From positions 124,001 through 188,000 of the forward strand of contig OENT01000122.1 of assembly GCA_900239685.1 (NCBI GenBank): a stretch of DNA of 64,000 bases. The letters are read 5' to 3'. This DNA is from Rotaria macrura. Taxonomy: Eukaryota; Rotifera; Eurotatoria; Philodinida; Philodinidae. Below the pieces are notes generated by a model. The model ran no database searches, was not told the origin of the DNA, and saw only the letters and a list, made by a program, of their open reading frames with translations. The first letter of the stretch is position 1. Each line of letters begins with the position of its first letter. Below, piece after piece: positions 37,659-50,127 of the stretch. Position numbers and translations under genes: made by a program.

Positions 37659-39933
37659 TTATTTTACTCTTGAGTTTCGTAAGGGCGACGCTGTTTGCAA
37701 AGCACATCGTTGAAATATGATGCGTTTACCGTGTTTATTTACTTTACCTTTCTTTGGTCTTTTCACACATAAGCATGTGCAAAGTCCATAGCGGTAGAGT
37801 ACAACAATATTACGACGGAAACGATTATTTGTAAATATATAGGCATAGAAATTCACTGAATGACTAATGTAACGTAGAATAAATGCTATCTCAGACCAAT
37901 AGAATAATGTTCCATTAGTGTCACCGAATTGTATTAATAGTAGATAAATAATACAATATGGTAAATAACATAATGTATATGTTATCGATATAACTAAAAG
38001 TGTTGAACTTGTAGAACGGTAACTTGCTCCTGTATTATCCGCACGTCGCTGACATTGTTCTGAATTTTGTGTTCTATAAATATGTTTTATGTAATAGACA
38101 ATAACAATGTTAACAATCAATGTTAGCATCGATGGTAAAACAAGATTGAGAAAACCAGCAACTAGTGCATTAAGTAATAGTGTTAACGGATCGTCACCAT
38201 ATTCATCTCGTATATGACAACTTGTTGATTTGAAAGTATTTTCATGACTATTATTCGAAGAATTTTCATTTGAATGAGATATTTGTTCACGATCATAGCC
38301 TAATGTAACAATTAAATAGCTATTTGCTGTAGAAAATATAATGGTGAGACATGTAACAAGAATGATGTTTGACTTTATAGTATTCAATCGTCGAAATATA
38401 TTCAGAAAACGTATTAATGTAAAGCATGTTATTAACCATGAACAAAGTGCAGCAAATAAGCGATTAGCCATGTAGAAAAAGAAACATGAAAATGCAGATA
38501 TATGCATTAAGGAAAAGTATGCACTTTTATTTATCGAATAAAGATAATGAAACAATGTTTCAATTACCCAATAAAGTAATAAGCACGAGTCTAATTGGAA
38601 AAAAAACCAAACATAACATTGTTTTTTTTACAGGCATTATGTGAAAAAAGTCATTAGACATGCTTGATATTTTCTTAAGATAAACTAACCACTTTAGATC
38701 TACGAATAAGTAATGATCAACGATTTTCTTTCAATAGAGCGAGAGAATTCGATGTGATAGCTTTTAAGTTTTTCTCATTCCTTGTAAACAAAATGGTAAT
38801 TTGATTTCAACTTGAAGCTCTAGATGTATATCATATATCTCAGAAATATTTTTCAGAATTTCGAAGAAAGACGATCCTTGTCTTCTTATTACTGAATAGT
38901 CTATTTATTTTTGGCAAGGTCGACAATACACTTTTCTTGTTATTTGAGAAAAACTTCAATGGTGATGCTAGTTATCAGCAACTTACTTCTTCTCATTCGA
39001 ATGATTAAGTTGAACCCTGGTGACTATAATATTGTTATCTATATTACCATTCTTTTCATCTTTCTTGTCGAAAATCTCCATAATCTTATCAGACCAATTT
39101 TCTAGATTTGATTGTATGACAAAAAGCAATGGCACAATAAGAAATAATAAAAGACTGCTACTTCCTATGTTTTTCGACAAACTGACTTTATCGATTTTGT
39201 CTGATACTTAACTAAACTACTATCATAGTTCTTTTCAATAATATTATAATTAATTTCCTCAAGGAGAGGAGCAAATATGAGAAATTCGGTCTTTTATTTT
39301 TATCAATTATTCATTTATCATTTTGTTTTTCTCTTAATTTTGTGTATATTCATAAACGTCAATAAATCAAGATAAAAAATGAATAGCAAAATGTATGAAA
39401 TCAATTGCCAAGCAGTATAATTAGAAATAAAAATAACCCTTTAGACAATTTTATTCGTTTAGTTCAAGTGAGAAGAAGTATTTTGTGAAATCTCATCTTG
39501 ATAGATATGAACAAAAAATAATGACAATAACTCTTATAATTTACTCAACTTACTTAGTCAATTGTCAAAAATCTTTGAATGAGTGATTATTCATCCTCGA
39601 AAGTGTACTTGACTCACGAGAGACTTAGAAATTCTTTCTAGCTATTTACTGTCAAAATGTAAGACTTAAGAACTAAAACCGTCGATGTTCTAGAACTTGA
39701 TTCTATAGTTAATAAAATTTATGTTAACCGATTGAGTTTGCATTAATATACATACCCAAAATCGATATTTCGACAAGATAGAGATCAAATACTTTTCGTT
39801 CAGAATGAATAGTTCTCTGAGATAATGATTTCAGACAAACAATAATTGTTAAGATGTTTCCTGGTAATCCAAATATAGAACATATAATTGCCATCGTTCG
39901 ACGGAATAGATATATATACTCGATAGATATCAT
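37659..39933 (-). CDS. rhodopsin-class GPCR, peptide-receptor-like
   Basis: Two in-phase exons, 39933-39756 and 38590-37659, encode 369 residues. TM1 carries the GN motif (SIFGLPGNILTIIVCL). TM2 runs across the splice (LVEISILDSCLLLYWVI), so its conserved Asp codon is split by the intron. TM3 and the following loop read LCSWLITCFTLIRFLNIFRR, with IRF in place of DRY. TM4-TM7 follow, TM6 containing TLCYLPYCIIYLLL and TM7 containing HSVNFYAYIFTNNRFRR, a variant of NPxxY. A Cys in the second extracellular loop (TSCHIRDEYG) may pair with TM3. The tail has a Cys cluster (LCTCLCV) suited to palmitoylation. Topology resembles the FMRFamide-receptor-like group expanded in lophotrochozoans; the ligand is unknown. 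Confidence 0.85.
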
Positions 39934-42373
39934 TTTCTTCGTATTTTAATTGCTGTCATCGACCGTATCGAAACCGTAAAATTCTAAAATAAGATAAATT
40001 TAGTTCTACAAATATTCAACTATTAAAATTCCTGTAGCAGAGATCTTTATTTTCACGATAATAATTAGATTTTATTCAACACATACCTTTCATGGTTTTA
40101 GAAAAAAGAGCATATACTACAAGAAGAAAGCGATCTTTATGAAGTCAAAAAGTTTAAGAGCAAACAATTGTAAAATAAAAAGTAATAATAATGCGATGAA
40201 AGTAGAAATCTGCTTATCAACTTCATTATACTATATTTAAGACTAGAGGATCATGAAAATATGGCAGATATTCTCAGTGCTAATCTATTGTTATGAATAG
40301 AAGAAGTTCAATGAATTAATATATTCAATCGAAGCAAACAAATTTCTAACTCGCTTTGTAACATACGGATAATTTCAATTCAGAAAACATGTTCAGACGC
40401 GTATAAATATATTATGCAAGTCTTTATCATAGTGTAACATGAACGACAACAACACCAACTTCCTTCGAGGCTATACTGGAATATAATTATCACATGTTAA
40501 TAGAATACATGTGCACAACTCCATAATCATCATAAGCGAAAAAAAGAAAATTAGAAGACTAATCGGAAGCAAAATACGACTTTTTAAGGTTGCTTTGTCA
40601 TTTTAGAGTGCATAATTTTCTTATCCATGTTCGATCGTATGTTTTTCACTCAAATATTAGAAATACTACTAAAAACACAGAGCTCGTATACGTTCACAAA
40701 TAAAACATAAAATTGCAAACAAACGTGTGAGTACAAGCAAATTTGCTCACCGTGAAAAGACGTAAAGGTTTACTTTGTGTGATTGTTTTCTCGCATAGAT
40801 CTATTATAACTTTGATCCTTAACATATATGTTGAATATAAATGAATTATGAGAAAAACAAAGAACTAAAAGCGAATGATTTCAATAGACTAGGATCTACT
40901 GATATAACAAAGAGAGTATTTTGCTCACTACGTCATTGGATGTAATGTAAATTCAATGATAAAAAAATTACTTTAGAATATTATCCTACTTTGCTTAAGA
41001 AACGTCTTCGGCAATGCTTGGCAAAAGCGATTGAGAGAATCTCTATTTATTAAGCATGATGAATACAAGAAAAATATAGATCCTCGGACGCAAGTAAGAG
41101 ACACAGCATTTTCTTTTTTTCTCTCTTTGCTTCAAGCCTTTTTTCCTTTTTTTTCCTGTTTCATTTACAACTGGTTAATATTGTGGAACCAGACATTAAG
41201 TTATTCATCCCTTTAAGCCATATCTTTCTTGTGTTCATAAATACGAGCTTAAATGCACCACAATTACGAATAACAAAATTTTCTTCTGTCTCTCAATGAA
41301 GTTGCCTAAACATAACTAGCTTCGTTAATGTGTTTTTTATAAAACGAAATACTGAACAACAATGAAAAATAAATAACAATCATCTATATCTCTCTAGGTT
41401 TTACATATATATATATTTGTATTTATCTACATTGAAGATTTTACTCAACCAAGTTTTGACATGTATATATTTTTTTCTTTTGCATATTGCACTTGTTTGT
41501 TTATCTTGCCAACCTTGATGGTGTTTACGTGTTTCGATGGAAAAAAAATTAATGGTGGCAGCAATAGCAACGGTGGTTCGTGTGTGATCAATTGCCACTT
41601 GATTGTAATACCATTTCTTTGCATTTTTCCGAAGTAATAGTTAAAGCAAGCGAAGTACACCCAATTTACTTTATTCTTTTCTGTTCTTTTTCTTTATTTT
41701 TCTCTTTTGGTTGCTAACAAATACACGTACATTCTGATTTTCCTCGGTTGTCTACAATTTTTATCGATTTACCGAATAAAACCAACGAACCATTTCATAC
41801 ATGTATACACAATAGTCAGAAGAAGAAAAAACTCATTCAAGTAGACGATTGTGTTTGTTATGGTGAATACGTAAGAACTCATTTTAAAATTAAGTGTCTA
41901 TTAAAAAGTAAAAGAATGAAACCGTATGGAAGTTCATACTTTACTTTTTCAAGTTGGTCTCCTTCCTTCAATTATTTGTTAATGTAATACAAAAGAAAAC
42001 ATTACTAATCACTGTTTTGTTTTCTTTGGAATTCTAGATTATTATGTACGGAAATGAAATTCATTGATTAATATCAAATTACACGACAAAACATCATCAA
42101 GACATCATCATGGCGTATGCATCGTTTTATACAAAGTTCATTATAATTGTTGTTTAAAATAGTATATAATAGATTCATTTGAAAAGTGAGACGCTCTAAA
42201 TTGATTTTCAATGCTTTTAATATTAAAACAAATTTATTTCGAATTTTGACACATATTAACATGAGTGTTTAATTGGTTTGAAGTCACGTTTGGTTTAACA
42301 AAATAAAATTTTTTTTAAACGAAAATTTAGGCTTGAAATATAGTTTTACTGTTTTTTTTTCTCATTTACATAG
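39934..42373. other. intergenic, no recognised gene
   Basis: AT-rich with pyrimidine tracts. No exon chain can be supported. It lies between the 5' end of the GPCR (minus) and the 5' end of the CSPP1-like gene (plus), so promoters of both should be here; no specific element is visible. Confidence 0.4.
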
Positions 42374-42440
42374 CTATCAAATCGAAAACAGTTTTTATCC
42401 TTATATACCAATAACCCACATAGAGCGATCTGGACCATCG

Positions 42441-45400
42441 ATGGCCAATTCAACAAGAGCTACTTCTCTTTATCTTCCCGTTTCAAAGTATGGTAGTTAT
42501 AGTGAGACTGGCTATTATTCAAATTCATCGGAGAAAACAGCAGCCAATTCTCAAGCTTTACGATCATTATCACCGGATGATGTACAAAAAATGAAATATA
42601 AAATTGAACTCGGTTAGCGAGCAAAATAATTGAATTTTTTATCATTCATTGACCCACCCACATTTATGTGTACATATCTGTATCTACTTTTTTTTAGACA
42701 AACAGGTTACCGAAAAACAGCAACGGATTGCTCGTGAATGGGAAAAGAAAATTGAACGAGATAAAAAATATGTAAGCTAACTTTATTTCATTTTCTTCTT
42801 TTTTTTGTATTTTTCTTAATTGATTTTAAGTGAAGACAAAAGCACTTTTGCAGCCTTGACGATTCGCATTTTTCTCTTCTGTTTCTTTCTTTCCTTGGTT
42901 TGTCTTTGAGAAAAGAAAAGAAAAGAATCTCTAAGGGAAACAAACATACATATAAACGTTCTTCACTACCTGTATAGGTTCAACATCAGCCATTTGGACG
43001 ACACGAACGAACGACTGTTATTAGTAAGAATTAGACTTTCTATACATAGTATAATTATGATATTACATAATTAGAAAAGGAAGAATTAGAAGAAATTTTG
43101 ACTAAAGGACGTGCTCCTTCACCCGTATTAGAAATGCCTCAGCAATATGTTCTTCACCATCCACCACAACCATCACAGTCATTACAACAACAACAACAGC
43201 AACAACCATTTATGACAGATACATTCGTCCCAAACGATAACTCATCCAATGCTTACGCTTCACCAAGGCAATCGATGCACAATGGTTATCCACCATATCC
43301 TACATATTCACCTGCACAACCTCAGTCACAAATACAACAATCCCATAATTCCTCGACTACTAATAATAACAATAACAATAATGTTGACTTTCAACGTTTC
43401 TATGGACCAGTAAGTTAACATACATATGTATAGATACATATATATATATATATATAAGATATTCATTTGACAAAGAGAAAATATTCCGTTTAAATATTGA
43501 TCTTCTGGTTTTCAAAAGTTAAGAGGTAGAGAAAAATGCCTATTCTAATCATAGAAACATTAGATTAATCAATATACGACGATTAAATAATAGAGCTTCA
43601 AAATTGGGGCAAACAATATGTGTCGTTTATTTCTTTATATTTACAAAGATCTATAGAAGCGCTGTCTTCAATAGGTGTTGTTTTTGCTCCATATGATTAT
43701 TAGAGAACATGAAATCTCTCAATTTAATATTCATGAAAGGTTTCTATATTCAAGTGTAATGCTGTCAGGCAACAAGTGTTCTTTTCATAAATATTTTTGC
43801 TTGTGCCTTGAGATTAGTCAAATTCTCAGTAGTTCACATCTTGCTTATGTTCTAAAAAACTAATCTTCTCGCAATATTCTCAAATGTTTTATTTTGCCGA
43901 CAATAGGGAAAATCGTGATAATGTTTCACAGAAATGAAAAAAAAAGTTTTGTTTTTAAATATTACTAGACTTCCCAGAGCCAATGATCCCAAATACATCG
44001 TGTTTTTTCGAATTATTTTAGAATGGTGGTTCTCATTCGTCGAGTTCAAGTGTAACACAGGGAAGTAATGCAACTGCACAACCAATAAAAGGAGATGCGC
44101 ATGATCCTTTTCTATTATTTGGTAACTAAAACTAAATGTTTACGTAGATTGATTTTTGTTTACATTGAAAATTATCTATATAGATCCTAATAAAGAAACT
44201 CACTATGTATTTAATACGATTCCTCAACAAGATCTATATGATCCATGGGGACGTCCAGGTGCTGGAGCACCATTAATTCATGCAGCAACAGGGCAAAAAT
44301 TTACCAGATACTCGGGTAGTTTACAAGATAAATTGGTAGTTTTATTTTTGCTTTTTTGATGATCATATATACATAAATGTGCATGCATTTACTAGAATCA
44401 TGTTGGTCCACTTGGTTTTTATGGAAAACAATACACAGGAAATATCGACGAACAAAAACGGGAACTTGAATTAGAACAAAAGCGCCGTCAACAAGAAGAA
44501 ATGGAACATCGATCTAATGTAAATATTAAAAAAACGAACAAAGATATAGCTAATTAACTTGAATTGAATTCATATTTTTAATGATCGATGATGAATGTGT
44601 TGACAAATTGTCATTTATGAAAGGAAAAACTATCGATTGCTATCCTTACTTCTCATTATAAAATTAGTATTTCTTAAGTTTTGGAGTCAAACCGATCGTT
44701 TGATTAACCTCGACACAAATCTTTTTCTATTATCTATAGGCAGGTGACACGGCGGAATGGATTACTCAACTTGAAAGAAGTCGTTACCCATTGAAATTAC
44801 ATTTGCCAACTACAGATCCAACCCGAGAGGTATTTTTCATGAAATAGCAAAGGAAGACAGATAGTGTTCACTTTATTTGTTCACCCATATCTATCAAGTC
44901 GAAAGATCAGTTTTTTGTCTTAGACTACCGACACGTTCAATTGTTTTTAGTTTTTATACACTATAGCATAACGCGGGTGGACGAATAATCAAACTAACTA
45001 ATACTTGTGTCTATTTGTTTTTAAATCAATTATATAATTCTATTCAAAGTTTACTGGTGCCCGTACACGATTTCGATCTGAAGATAGTCATGTTTTACAC
45101 GATGATCTCGTTAGACAAGCCGAAGAACGTGCACGATTACAAAAACTAAATCGATATCATAATAGCATAGCTGAATTGCACGTAATTTATTAAAGCTCAT
45201 GTCTTTTTTAAAATCATGAAAATAGTTTATATCAATTACTAGCATTCTGAAGTCATGAATAATTGGTGGGGCAAAGGTGGTGGTGGTGCACCAACAGTGA
45301 CAAATCGACGACATAATGTTAACAATTCGTTTGAAAATCCACGTCAAAAATGGGTAAATTTTGCATTTTATGATTTGCTATCCTTTTTCATTCTCAATTC

Positions 45401-45561
45401 TAATGTTTTAGACGACAAATCATCTTGGTCAATTAGTTGTAGCTGATGAAGACACATCGAATCAAATAAAAGTTCAAACAACAGATTATTTCTATCCAAA
45501 ATCTAAACAACTATCAAATCATCGCAATTACTATGAAGTAGACGATGATGAAAAATCATAA
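42441..45561 (+). CDS. CSPP1-like centrosome/cilium protein, 494 residues
   Basis: Eleven in-phase exons: 42441-42612, 42698-42771, 42978-43023, 43075-43409, 44022-44121, 44184-44335, 44396-44518, 44740-44829, 45050-45181, 45243-45353 and 45412-45561. It starts at MANSTRATSLYLPVSKYG. An acceptor at 42373 leaves a 67-base leader without an in-frame stop, so the true start could lie further upstream. A charged coiled coil follows (QVTEKQQRIAREWEKKIERD), then a Gln/Pro-rich region and two related Gly-Ala-Pro motifs, DPWGRPGAGAPLI and NNWWGKGGGGAP. Coiled coil (KRELELEQKRRQQEEME) separates these motifs. Such WGRPGxGAP motifs between coiled coils are what I remember of CSPP1, a centrosome and ciliary microtubule protein. 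The name is tentative. The gene converges with ANAPC11, with 112 bp between the stops. Confidence 0.6.
43438..43456. repeat. (AT)n microsatellite
   Basis: An alternating AT run in the fourth intron of the CSPP1-like gene. Confidence 0.8.
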
Positions 45562-45673
45562 ATCAATTTCAAATACAATTAAGCTCTTTTTTTATTTCAT
45601 TTTCTCTTTCTTTGTTTTTTTTTACAATGTCACAAAATACAACAAAAATACACAATTAAATAAATGCGTTTTT

Positions 45674-45928
45674 TTAAGGCAAACTTTTCCACTCTCCTCG
45701 ACACATTGGACATAATTTATTTGTTTGTTGAGAATTAATCCATTTCATAATGCAATGCTCATGAAAGCAATGCCGACATTCGCCATGTAATACTGGACAT
45801 TGATCGCCTGGATAGCGACATTCTGAACATGATGCATCAAATGGCATGCGACATATCCCACAAGAATCATCGTTTGTCACCCATTTCCATACGGCAACAC
45901 CATTAAATTCTTTCAGACGTATGCGCAT
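45674..45928 (-). CDS. ANAPC11: APC/C subunit 11, RING-H2 protein
   Basis: A single exon of 84 residues, the same length as human APC11. It reads NGVAVWKW, CGICRMPFDASCSECRYPGD, CPVLHGECRHCFHEHC and NKLCPMCRGEW. The Cys and His zinc ligands (C23, C26, C34, C37, C44, C51, H53, H56, C59, C73, C76) occur at the same positions as I recall for the human protein. It is the catalytic RING subunit of the anaphase-promoting complex, recruiting E2 enzymes to ubiquitylate cyclins and securin. The sequence TATATTCTAG lies directly before the ATG, an acceptor-like site with no leader left. That fits either a 5'-UTR intron or spliced-leader addition. The gene converges with the CSPP1-like gene. Confidence 0.95.
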   Translation of the reverse strand: MRIRLKEFNGVAVWKWVTNDDSCGICRMPFDASCSECRYPGDQCPVLHGECRHCFHEHCIMKWINSQQTNKLCPMCRGEWKSLP

Positions 45929-46472
45929 CTAGAATATATAATCATCATTATTAAAATATTTTCCCATTAATTCATAATAGTAATACTTTTATCAAGGGTA
46001 TTATTTCACCAAGGGAAATATTTAGACTTTTCTCACTTGTAATAAAAACAAAAAAACAAACAATTTGCGCTCTCATCTTTTTCACAAATTGTCAATCTCA
46101 TATTATAGTATCTTCTATTCCCATAACACATGTAAAATTCCACAGTGGTTCTTCCATTCAACAGAAAATAAAGATAATAATTATATCAGTTTGTTTACAT
46201 CCGATCATAATTTTCATCTGACACAAAAAGAAAGACAAAAGACAAGCAAAAAAAAGAAATATCGAATCAGAGATTCTAAACAAACCATACAAAAAATAAG
46301 GTATCGACAAGTTTAAAAAAAGAAAACTAATCAGCTGCCCAAGGCACACACACACGCATAAAGAATATATGTACAGAGAAAATAATTTCTCCTTCAATAT
46401 GAAACTTGTATGACTGACTAAATACGAGACAAATAAAAAAAGGAAAAAAAACTAGATGCATACATGGTACAA

Positions 46473-47418
46473 TTAACGTCTTTTTTCTGGTTGTTGTTGT
46501 TGCTTTTGCTGTTCTTGCTCACGTTGACGTCGAATGGCCAGAGCAGCTAAGCGTTTTTGTTCGATTTCAGCTTCAGTACATAGTATTGCTTTCTTTTTAT
46601 CTACACTAGCAGAATCACATCGAAGTCTCGGTGAATTTAATTTTACTGCATTTTTACTAACAATGGGAGATATTGGTCCAGTATTTGACCGCTGTAAACT
46701 TGTACTAGATATACGATTGGGATTAAAATTGGGTTGACTAGATAGTTCAATTTTTGTTGAATTATGAACTAACGATTGATTTTCTTTCGTTAATATGGCT
46801 GATGATCGACGTGTGTCATCAAGACGTGTTGAATTGTCATCATCAATAATCGGTGTTGTCATCAATATTGAATCATTATCTATCAATGGTTTTTCAAGTG
46901 GTAAGTCAGCTGGAAATTGACTCAATAATTGTTCGAAATCAGCATCATCATCATCCCAAACGATAGTAGAAGAAACCAGTGGTAAAGAATTCGATTCTAC
47001 GGATGCTTGAAAATCACACTCATATTGAATACAGAAGAAATAAATAGATTTTTATTTGCCTACTCTGATTAGTAGTTGTTGGTTGAACTATTTGAACGAT
47101 GGTTGTGGTATCTGTACTCGTCTTCGATCGTGTATGCACAGCTGGTGATGACATTGTTCGAATTTTTCCCGGCGTCTTCTTACTTGCTGTGGATGGTAAA
47201 TCCCAGTCATCCCAAAGTGCTTCATCAATAAAATCTGCATCGATATTCGAATTATTATTTGTTGTTACACATGTGTCAGACGATGATGATGACAATGGAG
47301 GTGGAATAAATTTCAAGTAACTATCATGACTTATATAACGTGATATAGCTGATGGAGAAGGATGTTGTTCCAATGTTGATGTCGGAGATGAAGAACGAAT
47401 ACGTTTTGGTGTCGGCAT
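46473..47418 (-). CDS. RPA32-binding-motif protein, possibly ETAA1-like
   Basis: Two in-phase exons, 47418-47064 and 47005-46473, encode 295 residues, mostly disordered and rich in Ser, Thr and Asn. The C-terminus contains EAEIEQKRLAALAIRRQREQ, resembling the RPA32 winged-helix-binding motif of SMARCAL1, XPA, UNG2 and ETAA1 (an E-x(n)-K/R-x-x-A-L-x-R-R pattern). Two acidic Trp patches precede it: IDEALWDDWDLP and STIVWDDDDADFEQLLSQ. The N-terminus has TPKRIRSSSPTS, and TPGKIRTMSSP follows, both like CDK sites or nuclear signals. An RPA-binding genome-stability protein such as ETAA1, an ATR activator, is my best guess. The motif is visible; the identity is inferred. An acceptor-like ACTTATAG lies 4 bases before the ATG. 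Confidence 0.55.
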
Positions 47419-47423
47419 TTCAC

Positions 47424-48448
47424 TATAAGTTATAAAATTTATATTGATAAAATGAATAAATGACGGTCGAAAAAAACTTAAGACAATAGATTTCACTCAT
47501 TTTTGATTGTCTATAAAATTATTCTGGTGAGTGAACAACTATCAATGAGAACTAGACTTTGATCTCATTTCTTGTTCGAAGATGGTGAAATAGTTTGTGA
47601 AAAAGATCGAAGTACTTTAACTCGTATGTCCATCAACCAATTTTGATCTATTTACAGCATATGAAGAGAAATCCCAAAAATTATTATTTAAGAATATGAA
47701 CCTGATGCTTTTCTTTCCATATAGAAGTACGAATCATAGTGTTGTCAGTAAGATTTTAAACGATCTGAAAAAATAACTCTAAGCAAATACGCAAACTGTT
47801 CTTAGTTTTTCTTATAGATCTAGTTTGAAACATGTAATGCTATATGAAGAATATACCCTAGTACACAACGAGTATCTTGCTAATGCGTGTGAAAGAAAAA
47901 TTAACGCATAGCCGGGGTAAAATTTCCTGCTCCAGTGCACATGACTTGTTAGCTTATAGGTAATACAGAGTGTTCGAGTAAAACCAAAAGAGAAAACGGT
48001 TCTTTTTTCTACAAAAGAGCTAAGTAACTCTACGTTGACCTTCTTGAAAGCTAGACTCGAAATTTTCATACCATGTTAAACACGACAAGCTGTAACAAAC
48101 CTAATATATTAGATATTCTAACGAATCTGCAGTTTAGTCAAAGTTCAGGAGTACTGAAGATAGTTTTACGCTATTGTTTTAGAACATTATGTTATATTCA
48201 TAACTAAGTAAAAATATATCGACATCAACGGAAGAGGTTCACTCATAACTTATGGATTTTACGCGAATGAGACTAAAAGAGATTTTTCAGAGTACCTTCT
48301 TCTAAGGTAAAACTTTTTCGGACAAAAATGTGACTTTTCAACAATGAATATTTAAAAAACAATTAATATTCATATGTCGACGAAAACAAAGAATAATTTG
48401 CATTATTACACTGCGTAGAGTAAATTTTGGTTTATAAAAAAATGTTCA
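47424..48448. other. intergenic, no recognised gene
   Basis: AT-rich with no supported exon. It separates the RPA-motif gene from a foldback element. Confidence 0.4.
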
Positions 48449-48758
48449 CCGAGGTCGAACAGAACTATCCGTAAACAAACGTCTACGATGAAAATACGGC
48501 TCGTTACGGCGTCGTATTATCCCGTTTTAACATGCTCAGTAATACGTCTGTATGTTCTATAGAATACGATAGTATTACGCTGTCTTTATGAGAGTTTTAC
48601 GGCGTATATATGGTGTCCATGTACGGTCGTAATACGGGTCATGTTAAAACGCCATAATACGGCTTAAAACGGTCGTTTAACCGTGGAATACGATGTAAAA
48701 ACGACCGTTTACGATACTGTTACGGCTGTTTACGGTGGTCCGTTTTGATCGACCTCGG
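48449..48758. mobile_element. 310-bp foldback element rich in CGTA/TACG words
   Basis: Terminal inverted repeats CCGAGGTCGA (48449-48458) and TCGACCTCGG (48749-48758) enclose an imperfect palindrome. The inner arms TATTATCCCGTTTTAACATG (48515-48534) and CATGTTAAAACGCCATAATA (48640-48659) match in 18 of 20 positions. CCGTAAACA near the left end faces TGTTTACGG near the right end. TACGG, CCGTA and CGTA words recur through the interior, and its CpG content is far above the surrounding AT-rich DNA. No coding frame is seen. It behaves like a MITE or foldback element; a target-site duplication is not obvious. Confidence 0.75.
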
Positions 48759-48979
48759 CAGTTGACAAGAAAGATCTCAGCCAACTCTGACTTTCGATAT
48801 CGTACTAGTTAATATTAAATAAATCGTATGGATAAACGAATTCAGAAATAATTTATCACAAGTCAAACATGACTATTGTAAGCAAAGTTTTGTCAGTCAG
48901 TTTCTCGTAAGTCCAAATCGAAAGAACATTTTCTTAAAAAATGTCTTCAATTACACAGTACTATATCGAAAAGATAATC

Positions 48980-49719
48980 TTACATAGGATTTCCATCATT
49001 GTTTGATTCTCGTTTACATGTTTCAGTGAATTCAATCATTGTACGATATGCATTATCAACATTTTCTTTTGAGCTTGTCAATGTTGTATGACTGATAAGA
49101 ATAGAAAAAGATAAAATTCATATCTATTTAAAGACGAAGATAAAAACTACTTTTTTAAATTATTCAGTCGAACTGGTCGCTGTGCTGTATGATTATTCAT
49201 GATCGCCGATTGACATATACTGAACACACGTGAAGTAATTCGATCGGGAGTTTTCCGTGGCTGCGCAACATAGAGATATAAATTTACATAGAAAAATCCA
49301 GAATAAATCTATTGCATTACAACAGCATACCGGATGTATTTTGGGTTTTGATCGTGGTGGACATGCTAAACATAGAGAGAAATCATATTTGCAAACAGCA
49401 GAAATCTTTGATAAATTTTATTTGCATCGTTTTTTTGTATGAACTGATAAGATCAACATGATCGTTATTCTGTGAATGAGCAAAGACGTATTTTATGTGT
49501 AGATATCATTGAAACTTGTCAAGGTATTGAAAATTAAAATAATCCTTCATTGTTTATCCGTATTTCATGTATTATGTTTTTCAACAATAGTTTGATATTG
49601 TCTTGAGTAAAGAATTTCTCATGATTCAAAATCAAATCAAACCTACGTTTATTCAATAGTGCTGTACGCTCAGTATCAGATATATCCTGCCAACTGACGG
49701 TAACGTCGTTAATATTCAT
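48980..49719 (-). CDS. small unrecognised protein, 109 residues
   Basis: Four in-phase exons, 49719-49647, 49365-49331, 49260-49151 and 49091-48980 (TAA). It reads MNINDVTVSWQDISDTERTA, then a Pro/Lys-rich junction (CPPRSKPKIHPPRKTPDRI) and FSICQSAIMNNHTAQRPV. It ends with SSKENVDNAYRTMIEFTETC and KRESNNDGNPM. There is no signal peptide or membrane segment. Basic SP/TP-like sites suggest a nuclear or cell-cycle protein, but I do not recognise it. The start at 49719 is favoured because an acceptor-like CACTCTAG lies 2 bases upstream; an in-frame ATG at 49743 would add eight residues. The second exon has only 35 bases, so the model needs transcript support. Confidence 0.5.
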
Positions 49720-49912
49720 ATCTAGAGTGCAAATATCAATCAATTATTGCATTGTACATTAGTATAAAAGATAGATTATTCTCCGAGACACAAAAAAAGT
49801 CAAAACAAATGATCATTCTAAAACGAAAATCAAGTAGGAAAAAAGAAACATCGACGAACCTGTTTGTTTTTGTTTTCTAAAAAAGTAGAGAAAAGAACAG
49901 ACGAGTATCGTT

Positions 49913-50101
49913 TATATATATATATATATATACACATATATATCCAAAGAATTAGATCACGCAAAATTTCCCTTTTTTGCTTTGGTACGTATTTGTTAAG
50001 CCAATAATGAGAAAAAACAATACGTACGAATACATCTGTTGATAAGGATCAAATACAAAAATCGAACAAACAAACAAACAAAGAAACAAACAAACAAACA
50101 A
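49913..50101. repeat. (AT)n tract and (AAAC)n run
   Basis: An AT/TA run at about 49913-49932 and a run of AAAC units at about 50069-50101 lie at the 3' end of the Pro/Gln-rich gene. Confidence 0.7.
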
Positions 50102-50127
50102 ATATTCAAGAACAAATAGAAAACTGA

